Assembly (NCBI RefSeq): GCF_028476545.1
Contig: NW_026732690.1
Span: forward strand, 162,501-226,500
DNA length: 64,000 nucleotides
Direction of reading: 5' to 3'
DNA from: Physella acuta
Lineage: Eukaryota; Mollusca; Gastropoda; Physidae
Position numbers and translations under genes: made by a program. The first letter of the stretch is position 1. Every line of letters starts with the position of its first letter. Shown here one piece after another: positions 43,876 through 56,088 of this stretch. Below the pieces are notes generated by a model. That model did not search any database and had not been told where the DNA came from. It was given only the letters and a program-made list of their open reading frames with translations.

Positions 43876-44910
43876 GCTTACTACTTAGGTACCATTTTCA
43901 TAGATGAACTTTGACGAGTTCGAAATAAAGTAGGCCCTATTAACATTTCATCCAATGTATATTTCTTTTAAAGTAAAGACGAAACACGTGTGACGTCATT
44001 TTAATGGGGCTAATTTATTTGTGGAGTGGAGGGAGTACACATTTAGCGATAAAAGCGTGACATCATTTTGGGCGATGTATAGTTCATTTATGTAATTGTT
44101 TACAATTTAATTTAATCTAGGGGTTAAAGGCTACTGAGTAAATTAAAGCAAATCTTGTCAGAAAATTGGGTTAACATTGGCAGAAGCGTTTTCAGCTAGT
44201 ACGCGATGAAGGTGGAAGATATCTTGGAGAATGGTTTAAGGGCTTGTTTCCATATCACAAGCTGAAAGCTTCAAGCTGTTCTTTGTTTTGTAAAGGCCAT
44301 GTAAGAAGCACAATTTAAAAGTAATCAATAAAGGGCGACAACACAATAGCAAATATAGACAAATATTATACAATTTTTAACAAAAACGATTGTCATAAAA
44401 AGTCTTTGATAACCAAATTCATTTAATCACAGACTGCAAAAAATTATTGGAATTATTTGTGTGAGGTAAAGTTTTTCTTAACTTAAAGAAGTATCCATAA
44501 ATTAGCTCACACTTACAGTAGGAAGTAGGGTTCGGACTCTTGTGATGATTGGATAGTGGCCCTGAAATGGTGACACCACAATTTAGCAATTAACCTAAAT
44601 AATAAAATTGTTTTTTAAACTTTTTTTTTCAGTTTTTCCGTGTAAATTTTAATTAGGTATATGTCCTAATGTAAATAGTAGTAACATTTATCAATTTTAC
44701 AATGTGAAGTGGGGAGTAAAAATAAAAACACCACTTTAATATTTTTATATATTCTATGTCGACTACGACACTGGGAGAAATGTCTTTTTTTACAAGCAAA
44801 ATGACATAACGCTGTAATTCGTTATCTAACCAATGAAACGCGTGAGAAATTGTGCTGGAAATGTAATAAAAACACGTGTAATGCTGTTAGTCCCGTTGTC
44901 CTGGCGAAAA

Positions 44911-47900
44911 ATGGCTCGCTGCTTGCTGTTGTTGACGGCTGCTGCAGCGGTCACGTGTGTACTGTCTGCCCCTTTACAGGTTGATGATGTAAGTAAAAAA
45001 AAACTAATATAAGAAGAAATATCTAAAACAAAGTCGAAATATTTTGTTCTTAGCTATTTTATTTCTAAGAGATAAAGATTATGAGACATCTAGTCTAAAT
45101 GATTAACTACAGATATAATGAAAAAATATTGCCTAAATGGTTTTCAACCAATAGATTGTATATTGTGCAGACGGTTTCTTGAAATTTTCAATAATAATTT
45201 AAAATACTTCAGGTATAATTTTATAAATCAAACGTCCTTATCTTAAAAGTAAAGTCAGTAGTAGAAATTTATTTCAATTTAGAATATTTGACTTTACTCC
45301 ATTTAGGTTCAACAGTCATCAGATGTTGGTAAGTTAGGTAGTTACTTCATATTGTGTTGTTGTTGTAAGGTAGTAACTACATTATGCTGTAGTTGTTGTT
45401 GTAAGTTAGGTAATAGCCACGTGTTGCTGTTGTTGAATCAATCAATGAGACGCCCCACATATGTAAAGAACATTTTAATGTTGTATTTACCAAAAGCAAG
45501 TGTAAACGCAACACATGTGTACAATAAATCTGGACAAATTTTCTTTGTAATTTAGTAGAGTAAACCTAACAATACTTCTCATTAAACCAGTAATTGTTTT
45601 ATTTAACATGTGAGATGTGATAAAAACATCTGAAGTTGTTTCCCATAGCAAAATATTTTTTGTAAACCTTATTCTGTATAAAGTTGATCTTCTTTAAGCA
45701 GACGGATTTGAATATCTAAATGTCGAAAACTTACAGTACACGCCAGAAGGAACCGTCATTATTGGTGATGTGGAGTTTTACCCGGTAAGTTGAAGTATAC
45801 GTCAATTTGTTCTTTTTAAATTTAACACATGCAGCTGCTACATTTGTTGTGGGATGTTGAGGGGGGGGGGGTGAGTTACTTCTATTAGCTTAAAGATAAT
45901 TATCTTACTAAGTTATACTATTAGTAAGTCGATAATTCACGTGAATCATATTTGTAAGTTATTTTTGAGTTCTTGTAGACCCATTATGTTATTTATGAGT
46001 TCGTGTAGATCCATTATGTTATTTATAAGTTCGTGTAGACTGTAGACCCATTATGTTATTTATGAGTTCGTGTAGACCTATTATGTTATTTATGAGTTCG
46101 TGTAGACCTATTATGTTATTTATGAGTTCATGTAGACCCATTATGTTATTTATGAGTACGTGTAGACCTATTATGTTATTTATGAGTTCATGTAGACCTA
46201 TTATGTTATTTATGAGTTCGTGTAGACCTATTATGTTATTTATGAGTACGTGTAGACCTATTATGTTATTTATGAGTACGTGTAGACCCATTATGTTATT
46301 TATAAGTTCGTGTATACCCATTATGTTATTTATGAGTTCGTGTACCATTATGTTATTTATGAGTACGTGTAGACCTATTATGTTATGTATGAGTAAGTGT
46401 AGATCCATTACGTTATTTATGAGTGCGTATCCCATTATGTTGTTTCCAGCACAGGAATGCCATAGCAAACCTCAATCACCGTTGGCCTCAAGGTCATATA
46501 CCATACATCATCAGTAGCAATTACAGTGAGTATATAGTAGTTACTATAAGTATATCGTAGGCAATAACTACTTTAAGTATTCCGTAAGTAATACTTTGCC
46601 GGTAAAACACTTTGATTGTAAAATACTTTGTCTGTAAAATACAACTACTTTTACGGTAAAATACTTTGACGATAAAATTGAAAATACTTTGCCGGTAAAA
46701 CACTTTGATTGTTAAATACTTTGTCTGTAAAATACAACTACTTTTGCGGTAAAATACTTTGACGATAAAATTGAAAATACTTTGCCGGTAAAATAATTTG
46801 GTTGTAAAACACAACTACGTTGAATGTAATGAAAACAAATCTCCAGCCACTGTGATACACAACACAATAATGGCGGCCATACAAGAGTTGGAGAGAGACA
46901 TCAACGGACCAACAGAGTGTATCAAGTTCATACCACGAACATCACAGGCCACATACATAGACATCAACAGAGGAACTGGGTCAGTATCTTCCTGGGTCTG
47001 GGTTGTGGGTTGGTCAGTTGGTTGAACATACCACGAACATCACAGAGGAACTGGGTCAGTTTCTTTATGAGTCTGGGTTGTGGGTTGGTCAGTTGGTTGA
47101 ACAGTTGGGAGCAGAGCACTATTTATGGCTCTATTTAACATCGAGAGACGATGGATTAGATGAATAGATCACGTGCTTCCCATACATAGTGATCTCTTAC
47201 TAGACCTTTGCTGGTCCAAAGGAAAGCTAAGCAATACGTTTGTACAAACTTCGGTAGGCGAAGCTTCAAAAGGAAATCAGAGATGATCCTATAGATGACC
47301 TAAGGGGGGGGGTCTGTTTGATTTCGGTGTTTTCTCTCCCAGATGGGTTGATGCCCCGGTTTACGTGCGTCATCTGCCCTGAGTTCAAATCTGGAATTTC
47401 GAGTTAGTTGTCCTACCCGACAACGCCACCAAGAAGGACACCACCCTCTGATAATTACCATCACGCCCAGTCGTTACACCCAGATCAACAGCCCCCCACC
47501 CCCAACCTCCTCCATGTACCCCTTCGTCTGTATATTACCCCCCCCCCCCCCACACTTAAAGTAGAAAGTAAGCAGGATTCAACCCCCCACCCCACCTATG
47601 TCGATTGTAAATGGACCCTAAACTCTAAACGTATCTGACAGGACTAGAGTTAGCGTTAGCATTACCATTCTATAGAATACCCAGTCAAAGTACGAACTAC
47701 ACATTAGTTTTAAACGTTGAATTATTGTTTCAAACTATTTATCACTAAACTCACAAAACACAGTTTAAAACAAAATAAACCTAACAATCAACGATCTGCC
47801 CTGTGTGTAATTTAAACAAAACATTGTCAGAAAAAATAAATAACATTTAATTTAAACAAAACATTTTGCCAGATAAAAATAAATAAAATGTAATTTAAAC

Positions 47901-50900
47901 AAAACATTGCCAGATAAAAATAAATAAAATGTAATTATAAAATCCTGGCCAGCTGTCACTCAGCGATTGGCTACAACAACAACGGCAGGCAGAGCGTGTC
48001 CATAGGTCCAGGGTGTGAGTACAAGGGCATCATCATGCACGAGCTCATCCACACCATTGGCTTCTGGCACGAACACAACAGATCTGACAGGGACAACTAC
48101 ATCAACATTAACATGGCCAACGTCAAGACAGGTAGGTCATGGTGCTGTGGGTGTGTTACAGGTATGTCATGGTGCTGTCGGTGTAATATAGGTCATGGTG
48201 TTGTGGGTGTGGTACAGGTAGGTCATGGTGTTGTGGGTGTGGTACAGGTAGGTCATGGTGATGTGGTGTGGTACAGGTAGGTCATGGTGCTGTGGGTGTA
48301 ATAAAGGTAGGTCATGGTGTTGTGGGTGTGGTACAGGTAGGTCATGGTGTTGTGGGTGTGGTACAGGTAGGTCATGGTGATGTGGTGTGGTACAGGTAGG
48401 TCATGGTGCTGTGGGTGTAATAAAGGTAGGTCATGGTGTTGTGGGTGTGGTACAGGTAGGTCATGGTGCTGTGTGTTTGTAATGTAGGTCATGGTGCTGT
48501 AGGTGTAGTACAGGTAAGTTATTGTGCTGTGGGAGTAATACAGGTAAGTCATGGTGCTGTTACCATATACTATAATATGATCCCATATCCCATTCAACAA
48601 TCACTATCTGATCCCATATCCCAGAGTACCACTATATCATCTAATCCCATATCCCAGAGTACCACCACATACTATAATCTGATCCCATATCCCATACTAC
48701 AACCACAATCGTATCCCATATCCCAGAGTACCACCACATACTATAATCTGATCCCATATCCCATACTACAACCACAATCGTATCCCATATCCCAGAGTAC
48801 CACCACATACTATAATCTGATCCCATATCCCATACTACAACCACAATCGTATCCCATATCCCAGAGTACCACCACGACTTCTCTATCCCGACGAGCTCCA
48901 ACAACCTGCACACGGCCTACGACTACGGCTCTATCATGCACTACGGCCCCTACACCTTCGCCATAGACCGCACCCACCCAGTCATCACCCCCAAGCCCGG
49001 GCACATCGTGGAGGAACGTCTGGGCCAGAGAACCAGCCTGTCTGTCACGGACGTACTTAAGATCCAAAGACTGTATGGGTGCCGTGAAGGTAGGCTCACA
49101 TCTGCATTGGTTTCTGTGTTAACTAGGGGATGGCCCGTCATCGTTTTTAGCGCAATTTCCATACGGACAATTGCGATTATTAACTCGTCATTTCTGGATG
49201 AATGAATGAATGAATGAATGTGTGTCTGCAGCTTTACCGCAGCTTTAAGTCGTATCTCCTCCTCAACGAAGCAATATCGAGGACTAGTTCCAAAAGCAAA
49301 TATGTTAAGCAAGTTCCGAGGATGATTGTGGGCCAAAAAAATTCCCGGAATTCCTTCCTGGATTTCCCGGAAAAGCCAAAAAACCTCGAAATTTCTGGAT
49401 GTATGGGTGTGTGTCCGCAGCTTTAAGTCGTATCTCCTCCTCAACGAAGCAATATCGAGGACTAGTTCCAAAGCAAATATGTTAAGCAAGTTCCGAGGAT
49501 GATTGTGGGCCAAAAAAATTCCCGGAATTCCTTCCTGGATTTCCCGGAAAAGCCAAAAAACCTCGAATAAATGCAGTTTTTGGCCCATATCTCGGCAACC
49601 AGACCACTTAGCGACTTGAAACATTTACCAATCGATTCCTGCCATAATTTAGAACAATATTGCCGAAGAAAGTTTTCAAAAATATCCTTTCGTTCGGTCA
49701 CAATTTTTTTTTAAAAATTACATAAACACCTACAAACCGATCGTTCTCCTAGCTTGAACGCACCCCAGCATTATACGTCTTTGTGATCACTATCTATTTT
49801 TAGATAACATAAGGAAATTGCGCTTAAATTGTCACTAGACTTTTTATTAACTTGTTTTTAAAGCTTCTCATTTCATAAGGGGATGGCCCGTCATGTTTTT
49901 TGAAAAACCCTTACATTATATACATTATATAGCTTCTCTCTTCGCAAGGGCATAGCCCATCATGGTTTTTAAATCTTCTCATTTCATAAGGGATGGTCCG
50001 TCGTGGTTTTTAAAGAACCCATACATTAAATAACTACTTTTTACAGTGGGATGGCCCTTCATGGTTTTTGAAGAACACATACGTTATATTCTCTTTCTCT
50101 TATTGTATAATTGCCGCACATGTTTCTCTTCCTATTGTCTTGTAAACATTGAACCCCCTCTCTAAACATTGAACCCCCTCTCTAAACATTGAACCCCCTC
50201 TCTAAACATAGAACCCCTTCTCTAAACATTGAACCCCTCTCTAAACATTGAACCCCCTCTCTAAACATTGAATCCCCTCTCTAAACATTGAACCCCTTCT
50301 CTAAACATTGAACCCCCTCTCTAAACATTGAACCCCTCTCTAAACATTGAACCCCCTCTCTAAACATTGAACCACCTCTATAAACATTGAACCCCCTCTC
50401 AGTGAGTTCTATATTGGAGTCCAGGTCTAAACATTGAAGCTTTCCTCACACCGAACTGTTAAAACTTGACCTTTGTGAGGTCAGTGTCTGTTCTAAGACC
50501 TAATGTTGTGTGGGGGTGAAAAAAGGACTTCTAAAGGTTCTAAAAGTTCACCATTCCCACCACTACTTCTTGGTTACTGTCGTTCTGTATTGAGAATTTC
50601 CTGATCAGGAAAATCATTTCGTTACTACCACAGAAATGGTTAACTCTAGTCTTGATTTCCTACCGATCGTTTGGTTTCTAGTGGCTATGTCATCTTATTG
50701 TAAGGCATGCTAGACTAGACATCCCAGTTAACGTAAAGCTGGTTGGTCAATAGAAAAAAATAACTTAACTGTAGGCTGTTTAAGTAAATATTAAATAATA
50801 AATTTTAGTGAAACGAAATGCCATTGTGTGTCTTATTTTAACATTCTTAGTAGACAGATCATGTCAGATAACGATTGTAAAGAGAAGTAGAAATCTATTA

Positions 50901-53423
50901 ATATCTAGATCTTGTTACAGTTTCTCGCTGGGATGTCTTAACAGGTAGGGTTAAAGGTCACCTGTGTAGCTATGTATTTGTTTTGATTCGTTTCTTTTTT
51001 ACACAAAAATGTGTGTACATATTTTAATTAATCAGCTAGATAATAAAACATACCGCAGAGAATGCACAACTAAGTTCAACATATGTTAAATAATTTTAGT
51101 TTAAAAATTGTATTCGCCATCTGTCCATCTTTCTCGGTCAATATTTTCTACGAGTTTTTCTTCAACTAAAAAAAAGGTCAATTAAAAATTTCACAAACAA
51201 ACAAATAACAAAACTATCAATAGAAAGAAGAAAAGTATTACTGTATCTTACAAACCAAGCTGAAAAAAGATCATCAGGAAATGCCGTAGTGTATTATTTT
51301 CTTCTTTAAGTTTCGTAAAAATTGGTTTTAACATTTTGGATTGTCTACCATGAAACAATAGTTGCTTACAATCGGCCATACAATTACTGCAACTGTTAAA
51401 TACCAATCTACATTTCTTCCCCAGATACTAGCCACATCACCACACTCGCCCCACGTAAGTATTTTCTTTTTACAAGTCATTTATTCCTGTATGTCTCAAT
51501 ACTAACTGAAAAATAACTCTGCAGCCTATATTTACTAAAAGGGCGTTCTACAAATGTCTGTCTTTGGACTGTTACGGTAATTGTTATAATCAGAGTCACA
51601 TAATTTAAACGAAATCACGCTTTGAAAAAAAATTACCTTCCCTTTCACCATCTTCACAAAAACCTAGACACCTCCACCCCCCTCCATCTCAGCCTACCTC
51701 CACACTCAAAAATGCATTTTTTTTTCTCTAGGAAAAAGATTCTGAGCTCGGTCTACATTGAACATATTTATGAACTTTGACTCCATTTTCCCAAAATAAT
51801 TTTATAACACACAAGAATTCACACCCTCCCTCATCGTCACACAAGTCCTGACCCCCCCCTCCTCCCCACCCCAGATCAGGTTTTTGTATCTACTTTGGTC
51901 TTATTATAAAAACCACACAATGCGACCTTATACCGTATTAAGGTATAGATCTACATTAATGCCAAAAATATCCCATCATTTCAGGAACATTTCTGAGCTG
52001 TCATTTTGTGACAAATAACTGTAGCGTCACCATCGAGAACACTGCCGTGAAGTGGACGGTTCACAACGGTTCATCGCCTGCTGGCCCAGGGGCAGGTAAC
52101 TCTAATGGCGCAGGTATCTATCTTTTTATTGCTTCGCTTTTAAAAAAAATAATTATTTGTATTGTAATAGTGTAAATTAGTAGATTCATGTTTTGAAAAT
52201 TAGAAAACGATCATTATAGAACTTAATTACTAATCAAAGTAGATCGAAAAGGTTTGATATTATTATAAAAAAGTATCATACGACATGCTGAAATTGCTTT
52301 TCCCGTCACCCAGATCCTTACATGCTAGCCCGCGAATCCCCCACCCACCCGGGGGTGGCCCGCTTCCACACCCCGTCCTACACACACGGAGACCTCTGTG
52401 TCGACTTCTACGTGTACCAGAAGGGTCCAAGCTCCTACCTCGAGCTGCTGACTACTGGCCCCCACATCCAGTCCACAGTGGTCAAGACCTTCCAGCACAA
52501 GGGCATCAGCTTCTGGAGCCACACCTCGACACATGTCAACATCCCGGCCGGGACGGAGTACAGGGTAGGGTGGTAGTAGTGGTACTGTACAGGGTAGGGC
52601 GAGAGTGGTACTGTACAGGGTAGGGCGATAGTGTACAGGGTAGGGTGGTAGTGGTACTGTACATGGTAGGGTGGTAGTGGTGGTAGGGCGATAGTGTACA
52701 GGGTAGGGTGGTAGTGGTACTGTACATGGTAGGGTGGTAGTGGTGGTAGGGCGATAGTGTACAGGGTAGGGCGATAGTGGTACTGTACAGGGTAGGGTGG
52801 TAGTGGTGGTAGTGGTACTGTACAGGGTAGGGCGATAGTGGTACTGTACAGGGTAGGGTGGTAGTGGTGGTACTGTACAGGGTAGGGTGGTAGTGTACAG
52901 GGTAGGGCGATAGTGGTACTGTACAGAGTAGGGTGGTAGTGGTGGTAGGGCGATAGTGTACAGGGTAGGGCGATAGTGGTACTGTACAGGGTAGGGTGGT
53001 AGTGGTGGTAGTGGTACTGTACAGGGTAGAGCGATAGTGTACAGGGTAGGGCGATAGTGTACAGGGTAGGGCGATAGTGTACACTGTACACTATTACCCT
53101 ACCCTGTACACTGTACAGGGTAGGGTGATAGTGTACAGTTTAGGGTGGTAGTGTACAGGGTAGGGTGATAGTCGTACCTTACAGGGTAGGGCGATAGTGT
53201 ACAGGGTAGGGTGACAGTTGGTGGTAGAATTTACAGGGTACATAATTTATTGAAATTTGTTTTCACATAATTTTTTTAAATCAGGTATCTTGTGAGTAAT
53301 CTTTATTTAAAAATAATAAATTAATTACATTTTTTTTTAAATCAGCTGACCTTCCAAGCACACCTCAATCAAGGTGACGTAGCTGTGGACGACATCCAGA
53401 TATACAGCGGCAACTGTGTTTAA
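44911..53423 (+). CDS. Secreted astacin metalloprotease with C-terminal MAM domain (11 exons)
   Basis: Zinc endopeptidase of the astacin/meprin family. Exons: 44911-44988, 45307-45328, 45702-45784, 46450-46525, 46847-46979, 47953-48131, 48865-49089, 51425-51454, 51985-52095, 52314-52564, 53346-53423; all phases agree and give 421 aa. Signal peptide (CLLLLTAAAAVTCVLSA), short pro-region with VIIGDVEF, resembling the aspartate switch, then a mature domain starting near NHRWPQGHIPY (residue 70). Zinc motif HELIHTIGFWHE has His160, Glu161, His164, His170; the Met-turn is SIMHY (Met215, Tyr217). Residues 276-421 are a MAM adhesion domain. No EGF, CUB or transmembrane segment follows. An in-frame ATG at 44881 could add 10 residues. 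Exon 2 is only 22 bp. Exon 9 has a second in-frame donor at 52113, adding 6 residues. Several introns are filled with minisatellites built from the splice borders. Confidence 0.95.
45960..46449 (+). repeat. 30-bp minisatellite running into the acceptor of astacin exon 4
   Basis: About 16 units of 'ccattatgttatttatgag' plus 'ttcgtgtagac'. The last unit changes from 'ttatgttatttatgag' to 'ttatgttgtttccag', which is the acceptor of exon 4 (46448-46449). Confidence 0.95.
46588..46810 (+). repeat. 88-bp tandem repeat filling astacin intron 4
   Basis: About 2.5 units containing 'actttgccggtaaaacactt', 'gtctgtaaaatacaacta' and 'ctttgacgataaaattg'. It covers most of the 321-bp intron. Confidence 0.9.
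46928..47103 (+). repeat. Duplicated exon tail and donor at astacin exon 5
   Basis: The end of exon 5 ('cataccacgaacatcacag', 'aggaactgggtcagt') and the start of the intron ('gtctgggttgtgggttggtc') are repeated once. The second donor-like copy is near 47056. Confidence 0.9.
48126..48560 (+). repeat. Minisatellite seeded at the donor of astacin exon 6
   Basis: About 14 units of roughly 30 bp: GTAGGTCATGGTG, 'ttgtgggtgtggtacag'. The first unit starts exactly at the donor (GT at 48132). Each later unit repeats CAG|GTAGGT, so a donor-like site recurs about every 30 bases. Confidence 0.96.
48597..48876 (+). repeat. Minisatellite seeded at the acceptor of astacin exon 7
   Basis: About four units of some 68 bp. 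Each contains 'cccatatcccag' then 'agtaccacca', the very acceptor and first bases of exon 7 (start 48865). With the donor array it makes up nearly all of the 733-bp intron 6. Confidence 0.96.
49222..49566 (+). repeat. Two-copy direct repeat in astacin intron 7
   Basis: Two copies of about 160 bp, spaced by about 185 bp, share 'gctttaagtcgtatctcctc', 'gaggactagttcc' and 'gaattccttcctggatttcc'. They are almost identical, so the duplication is recent. An older motif 'ggatggcccgtcat' recurs at 49128, 49871 and later in decayed form. Confidence 0.9.
50148..50408 (+). repeat. 20-bp minisatellite in astacin intron 7
   Basis: About 13 units of CTCTCTAAACATTGAACCCC, with a few one-base changes. Confidence 0.97.
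52556..53226 (+). repeat. Minisatellite seeded at the donor of astacin exon 10
   Basis: About 25 to 30 units built from GTACAGGGTAGGG, with 'cgatagt' or 'tggtagtgg'. The first copy is the exon end itself (GAG TAC AGG|GTAGGG, exon end 52564). A short inverted copy at 53083-53107 makes a hairpin with its neighbours. Confidence 0.96.
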
Positions 53424-53794
53424 CTATCTTAAACCCTTATGTGTTTAGTTTAATTCTCTTAACACTTACGTCTTTAGTTTACATTCTCTCAAAGCAACGA
53501 GAACACTACCCTTTCTCCGAAACACTACTAGTTTGGTGTCTGTTTTAATAATTTCTTTTATATAATAATAGCTAGAATATATTACACAAATATATCAATA
53601 CAACCTCTGTTAGGTTTCGAATTTGTTTACTTTACATCAACTTGTGTTGAGAGGGGGTGGGGAGGGGGAAGAACAATGGGATGCCAGGGTACGGCGTCCC
53701 GTCCCTCCTCTTCCTCTCTGTGTTGGCAACGCAATTATCTTTTTTATTTACCCGCTAATATTTTAGTAGTGTAATGAGGGAAAATGATTGATCT

Positions 53795-54620
53795 ACACAG
53801 TGACAGGATTGTGGCTACAGTACTCACACAGTGGCAGGATTGTGGTTACAGTACCCACAGAGTGGCAGGATTGTGGATACAGTACCTACAGAGTGGCAGG
53901 ATTGTGGCTACAGTACCTACAGAGTGGCAGGATTGTGGCTACAGTACCTACAGAGTGGCAGGATTGTGGCTACATAGAGTACTCATACAGTGGCAGGATT
54001 GTGGCTACTGTACCCACACAGTGGCAGGATTGTGGTTACAGTACCCACAGAGTGGCAGGATTGTGGATACAGTACCTACAGAGTGGCAGGATTGTGGCTA
54101 CAGTACCTACAGAGTGGCAGGATTGTGGCTACAGTACCTACAGAGTGGCAGGATTGTGGCTACAGTACCCACATAGTAACATGATTGTGGCTACATAGAG
54201 TACTCACACAGTGGCAGGATTGTGACTACAGTACCCACACAGTAACATGATTGTGGCTACAGTACTCACACAGTGGCGGGATTGTGGCTACAGTACCCAC
54301 ACAGTAACATGATTGTGGCTACATAGAGTACTCACACAGTGGCAGGATTGTGGCTACAGTACCCACACAGTAACATGATTGTGGCTACAGTACCCACACA
54401 GTGGCAGGATTGTGGCTACATAGAGTACTCACACAGTGGCAGGATTGTGACTACAGTACTCACACAGTGGCGGGATTGTGGCTACAGTACTCACACAGTG
54501 GCGGGATTGTGGCTACAGTACTCACACAGTAACAGGATTGTGGCTACAGTACCCACACAGTGGCAGGATTGTGACTACTGTACCCACACAGTGGCAGGAT
54601 TGTGGTTACAGTACCTACAA
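53795..54620 (+). repeat. 31-bp minisatellite
   Basis: About 25 units of 'cagtggcaggattgtggcta' plus 'cagtacccaca', some with 'cagtaacatg' in place of 'cagtggcagg' and some with an inserted 'tagag'. The variants recur in blocks, suggesting higher-order duplication. Confidence 0.97.
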
Positions 54621-54726
54621 AAACTGTGTAGCTAGATTTAACCCTCTCACGACAAAGTATAGAGGCTATTAGCTACCTCACCACACAGTGTAGCCTGTTG
54701 GCAACCTCACAGTCAGACTGCTGGCT

Positions 54727-55048
54727 ATCTCTCAGCCAGACAAAAGGCTACCTCACCACATAATGTAGCCAGACAAAAGGCTACCTCACCACATAATGTA
54801 GCCAGACAAAAGGCTACCTGACCACATAATGTAGCCAGACAAAAGGCTACCTGACCACATAATGTAGCCAGACAAAAGGCTACCTCACCACATAATGTAG
54901 CCAGACAAAAGGCTACCTCACCACATAATGTAGCCAGACAAAAGGCTACCTCACCACACAATGTAGCCAGACAAAAGGCTACCTCACCACACAATGTAGC
55001 CAGACAAGTGGCGACCTCACCACACAATGTAGCCAGACAAGTGGCAAC
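54727..55048 (+). repeat. 33-bp minisatellite
   Basis: About ten units of 'gccagacaaaaggctacctc' plus 'accacataatgta'. The period is a multiple of three, so it yields a long open frame on the minus strand that is not a gene. Confidence 0.97.
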
Positions 55049-55312
55049 CTTGCACTAAGTCAGGAAAACAATGGTAGATATTGGCATATCGATTTAAAAG
55101 AAAATTCCTTTGCTCACTTTTATTCAAAGCAGCTTGTTTCGTTCCTACATAGTTTTGTCTGACTTGTGAGTGTGCATGTGTGTGTAAGGGGGGGGGGGGT
55201 GTTTACCTAGAATGTAGCTGGCGGCTGTTGATGTCACCATACCAACAGTTCTTCAAACACTGGGAGCTGAGTTGTGTCACCGAATCAAAGCTGGAGTCTA
55301 GTTAGCAGTTTG

Positions 55313-56088
55313 TGTAGGGTAAGGGGTTCTGTCAATGTAGGGCAAGGGGTTCTGTCAATGTAGGGCAGGGGTTCTGTCAATGTCGGGCAGGGGTTCTGTC
55401 AATGTCGGACAGGGGTTCTGTCAATGTAGGGCAGGGGTTCTGTCAATGTAGGGCAGGGGTTCTGTCAATGTAGGGCAGGGGCTTCGTCAATGTCATGCAG
55501 GGGTTTTGTCAATGTAGGGTAGGGGCTTCGTCAATGGCATGCAGGGGTTCTGTCAATGTAGGGCAGGGGTTCTGTCAATGTAGGGCAGGGGTTCTGTCAA
55601 TGTAGGGCAGGGGTTCTGTCAATGTAGGGCAGGAGTTCTGTCAATGTAGGGCAGGGGTTCTGTTAATGTAGGGCAGGGGTTCTGTTAATGTAGGGCAGGG
55701 GTTCTGTCAATGTAGGGCAGGGGTTCTGTCAATGTAGGGCAGGGGTTCTGTTAATGTAGGGCAGGGGTTCTGTCTAGGCCAGGTGTTCTGTCAATGTAAG
55801 GCAGGGGTTCTGTCAATGTAGGGCAGGGGATCTGTCAATGTAGGGCAGGGGTTCTGTCTAGGGCAGGGGTTCTGTCAATAAAGGGCAGGGGTTCTGTCAA
55901 TGTAGGGCAGGGGTTCTGTCAATGTAGGGCAGGGGTTCTGTCAATAAAGGGCAGGGGTTCTGTCTAGGGCAGGGGTTCTGTCAATGTAGGGCAGGGGTTC
56001 TGTCTAGGGCAGGGGTTCTGTCAATGTAGGGAAGGGGTTCTGTCAATGTACGGTAAGGGTTCTGTCAATGTACGGTAAGGGTTCTGAG
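55313..56088 (+). repeat. 22-bp minisatellite ending at a SINE
   Basis: About 35 units of 'gtcaatgtagggcaggggtt' plus 'ct', with shorter variants. The last unit runs directly into the SINE copy at 56088. Confidence 0.97.

Larger units (their letters stand above)
41698..44910. other. Intergenic region between the ependymin-related and astacin genes
   Basis: 3.2 kb with a palindromic MITE (42739-42958) and a minus-strand SINE (43635-43875). The rest is AT-rich with no recognisable coding sequence. The 44.5-44.9 kb part presumably holds the astacin promoter; no clear core element was seen. Confidence 0.6.

Noticed and set aside
46019-46517. Long repetitive open frames on both strands (LINNIMGLHE-type and FMSSCRPIML-type repeats)
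   Set aside because: They are translations of a 30-bp minisatellite whose period is a multiple of three. The true exon 4 acceptor lies at its end.
47345-47640. Possible SINE or short coding sequence in astacin intron 5
   Set aside because: 'gagttcaaatc' resembles a B box, but no convincing A box or shared tail was found.
48950-49624. 224-residue minus-strand open frame with a repeated FEVFWLFREIQEG segment
   Set aside because: It is antisense to astacin exon 7 and to a recent direct duplication in the intron. No domain was recognised.
52435-53091. 218- and 182-residue open frames rich in Tyr, Thr and Pro on the minus strand
   Set aside because: They arise from the donor-seeded array of astacin exon 10 and have low-complexity composition.
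54725-55027. 100-residue repeat frame with CGEVAFCLATL units
   Set aside because: Minisatellite with a 33-bp period; there is no start context, neighbouring exon or domain.
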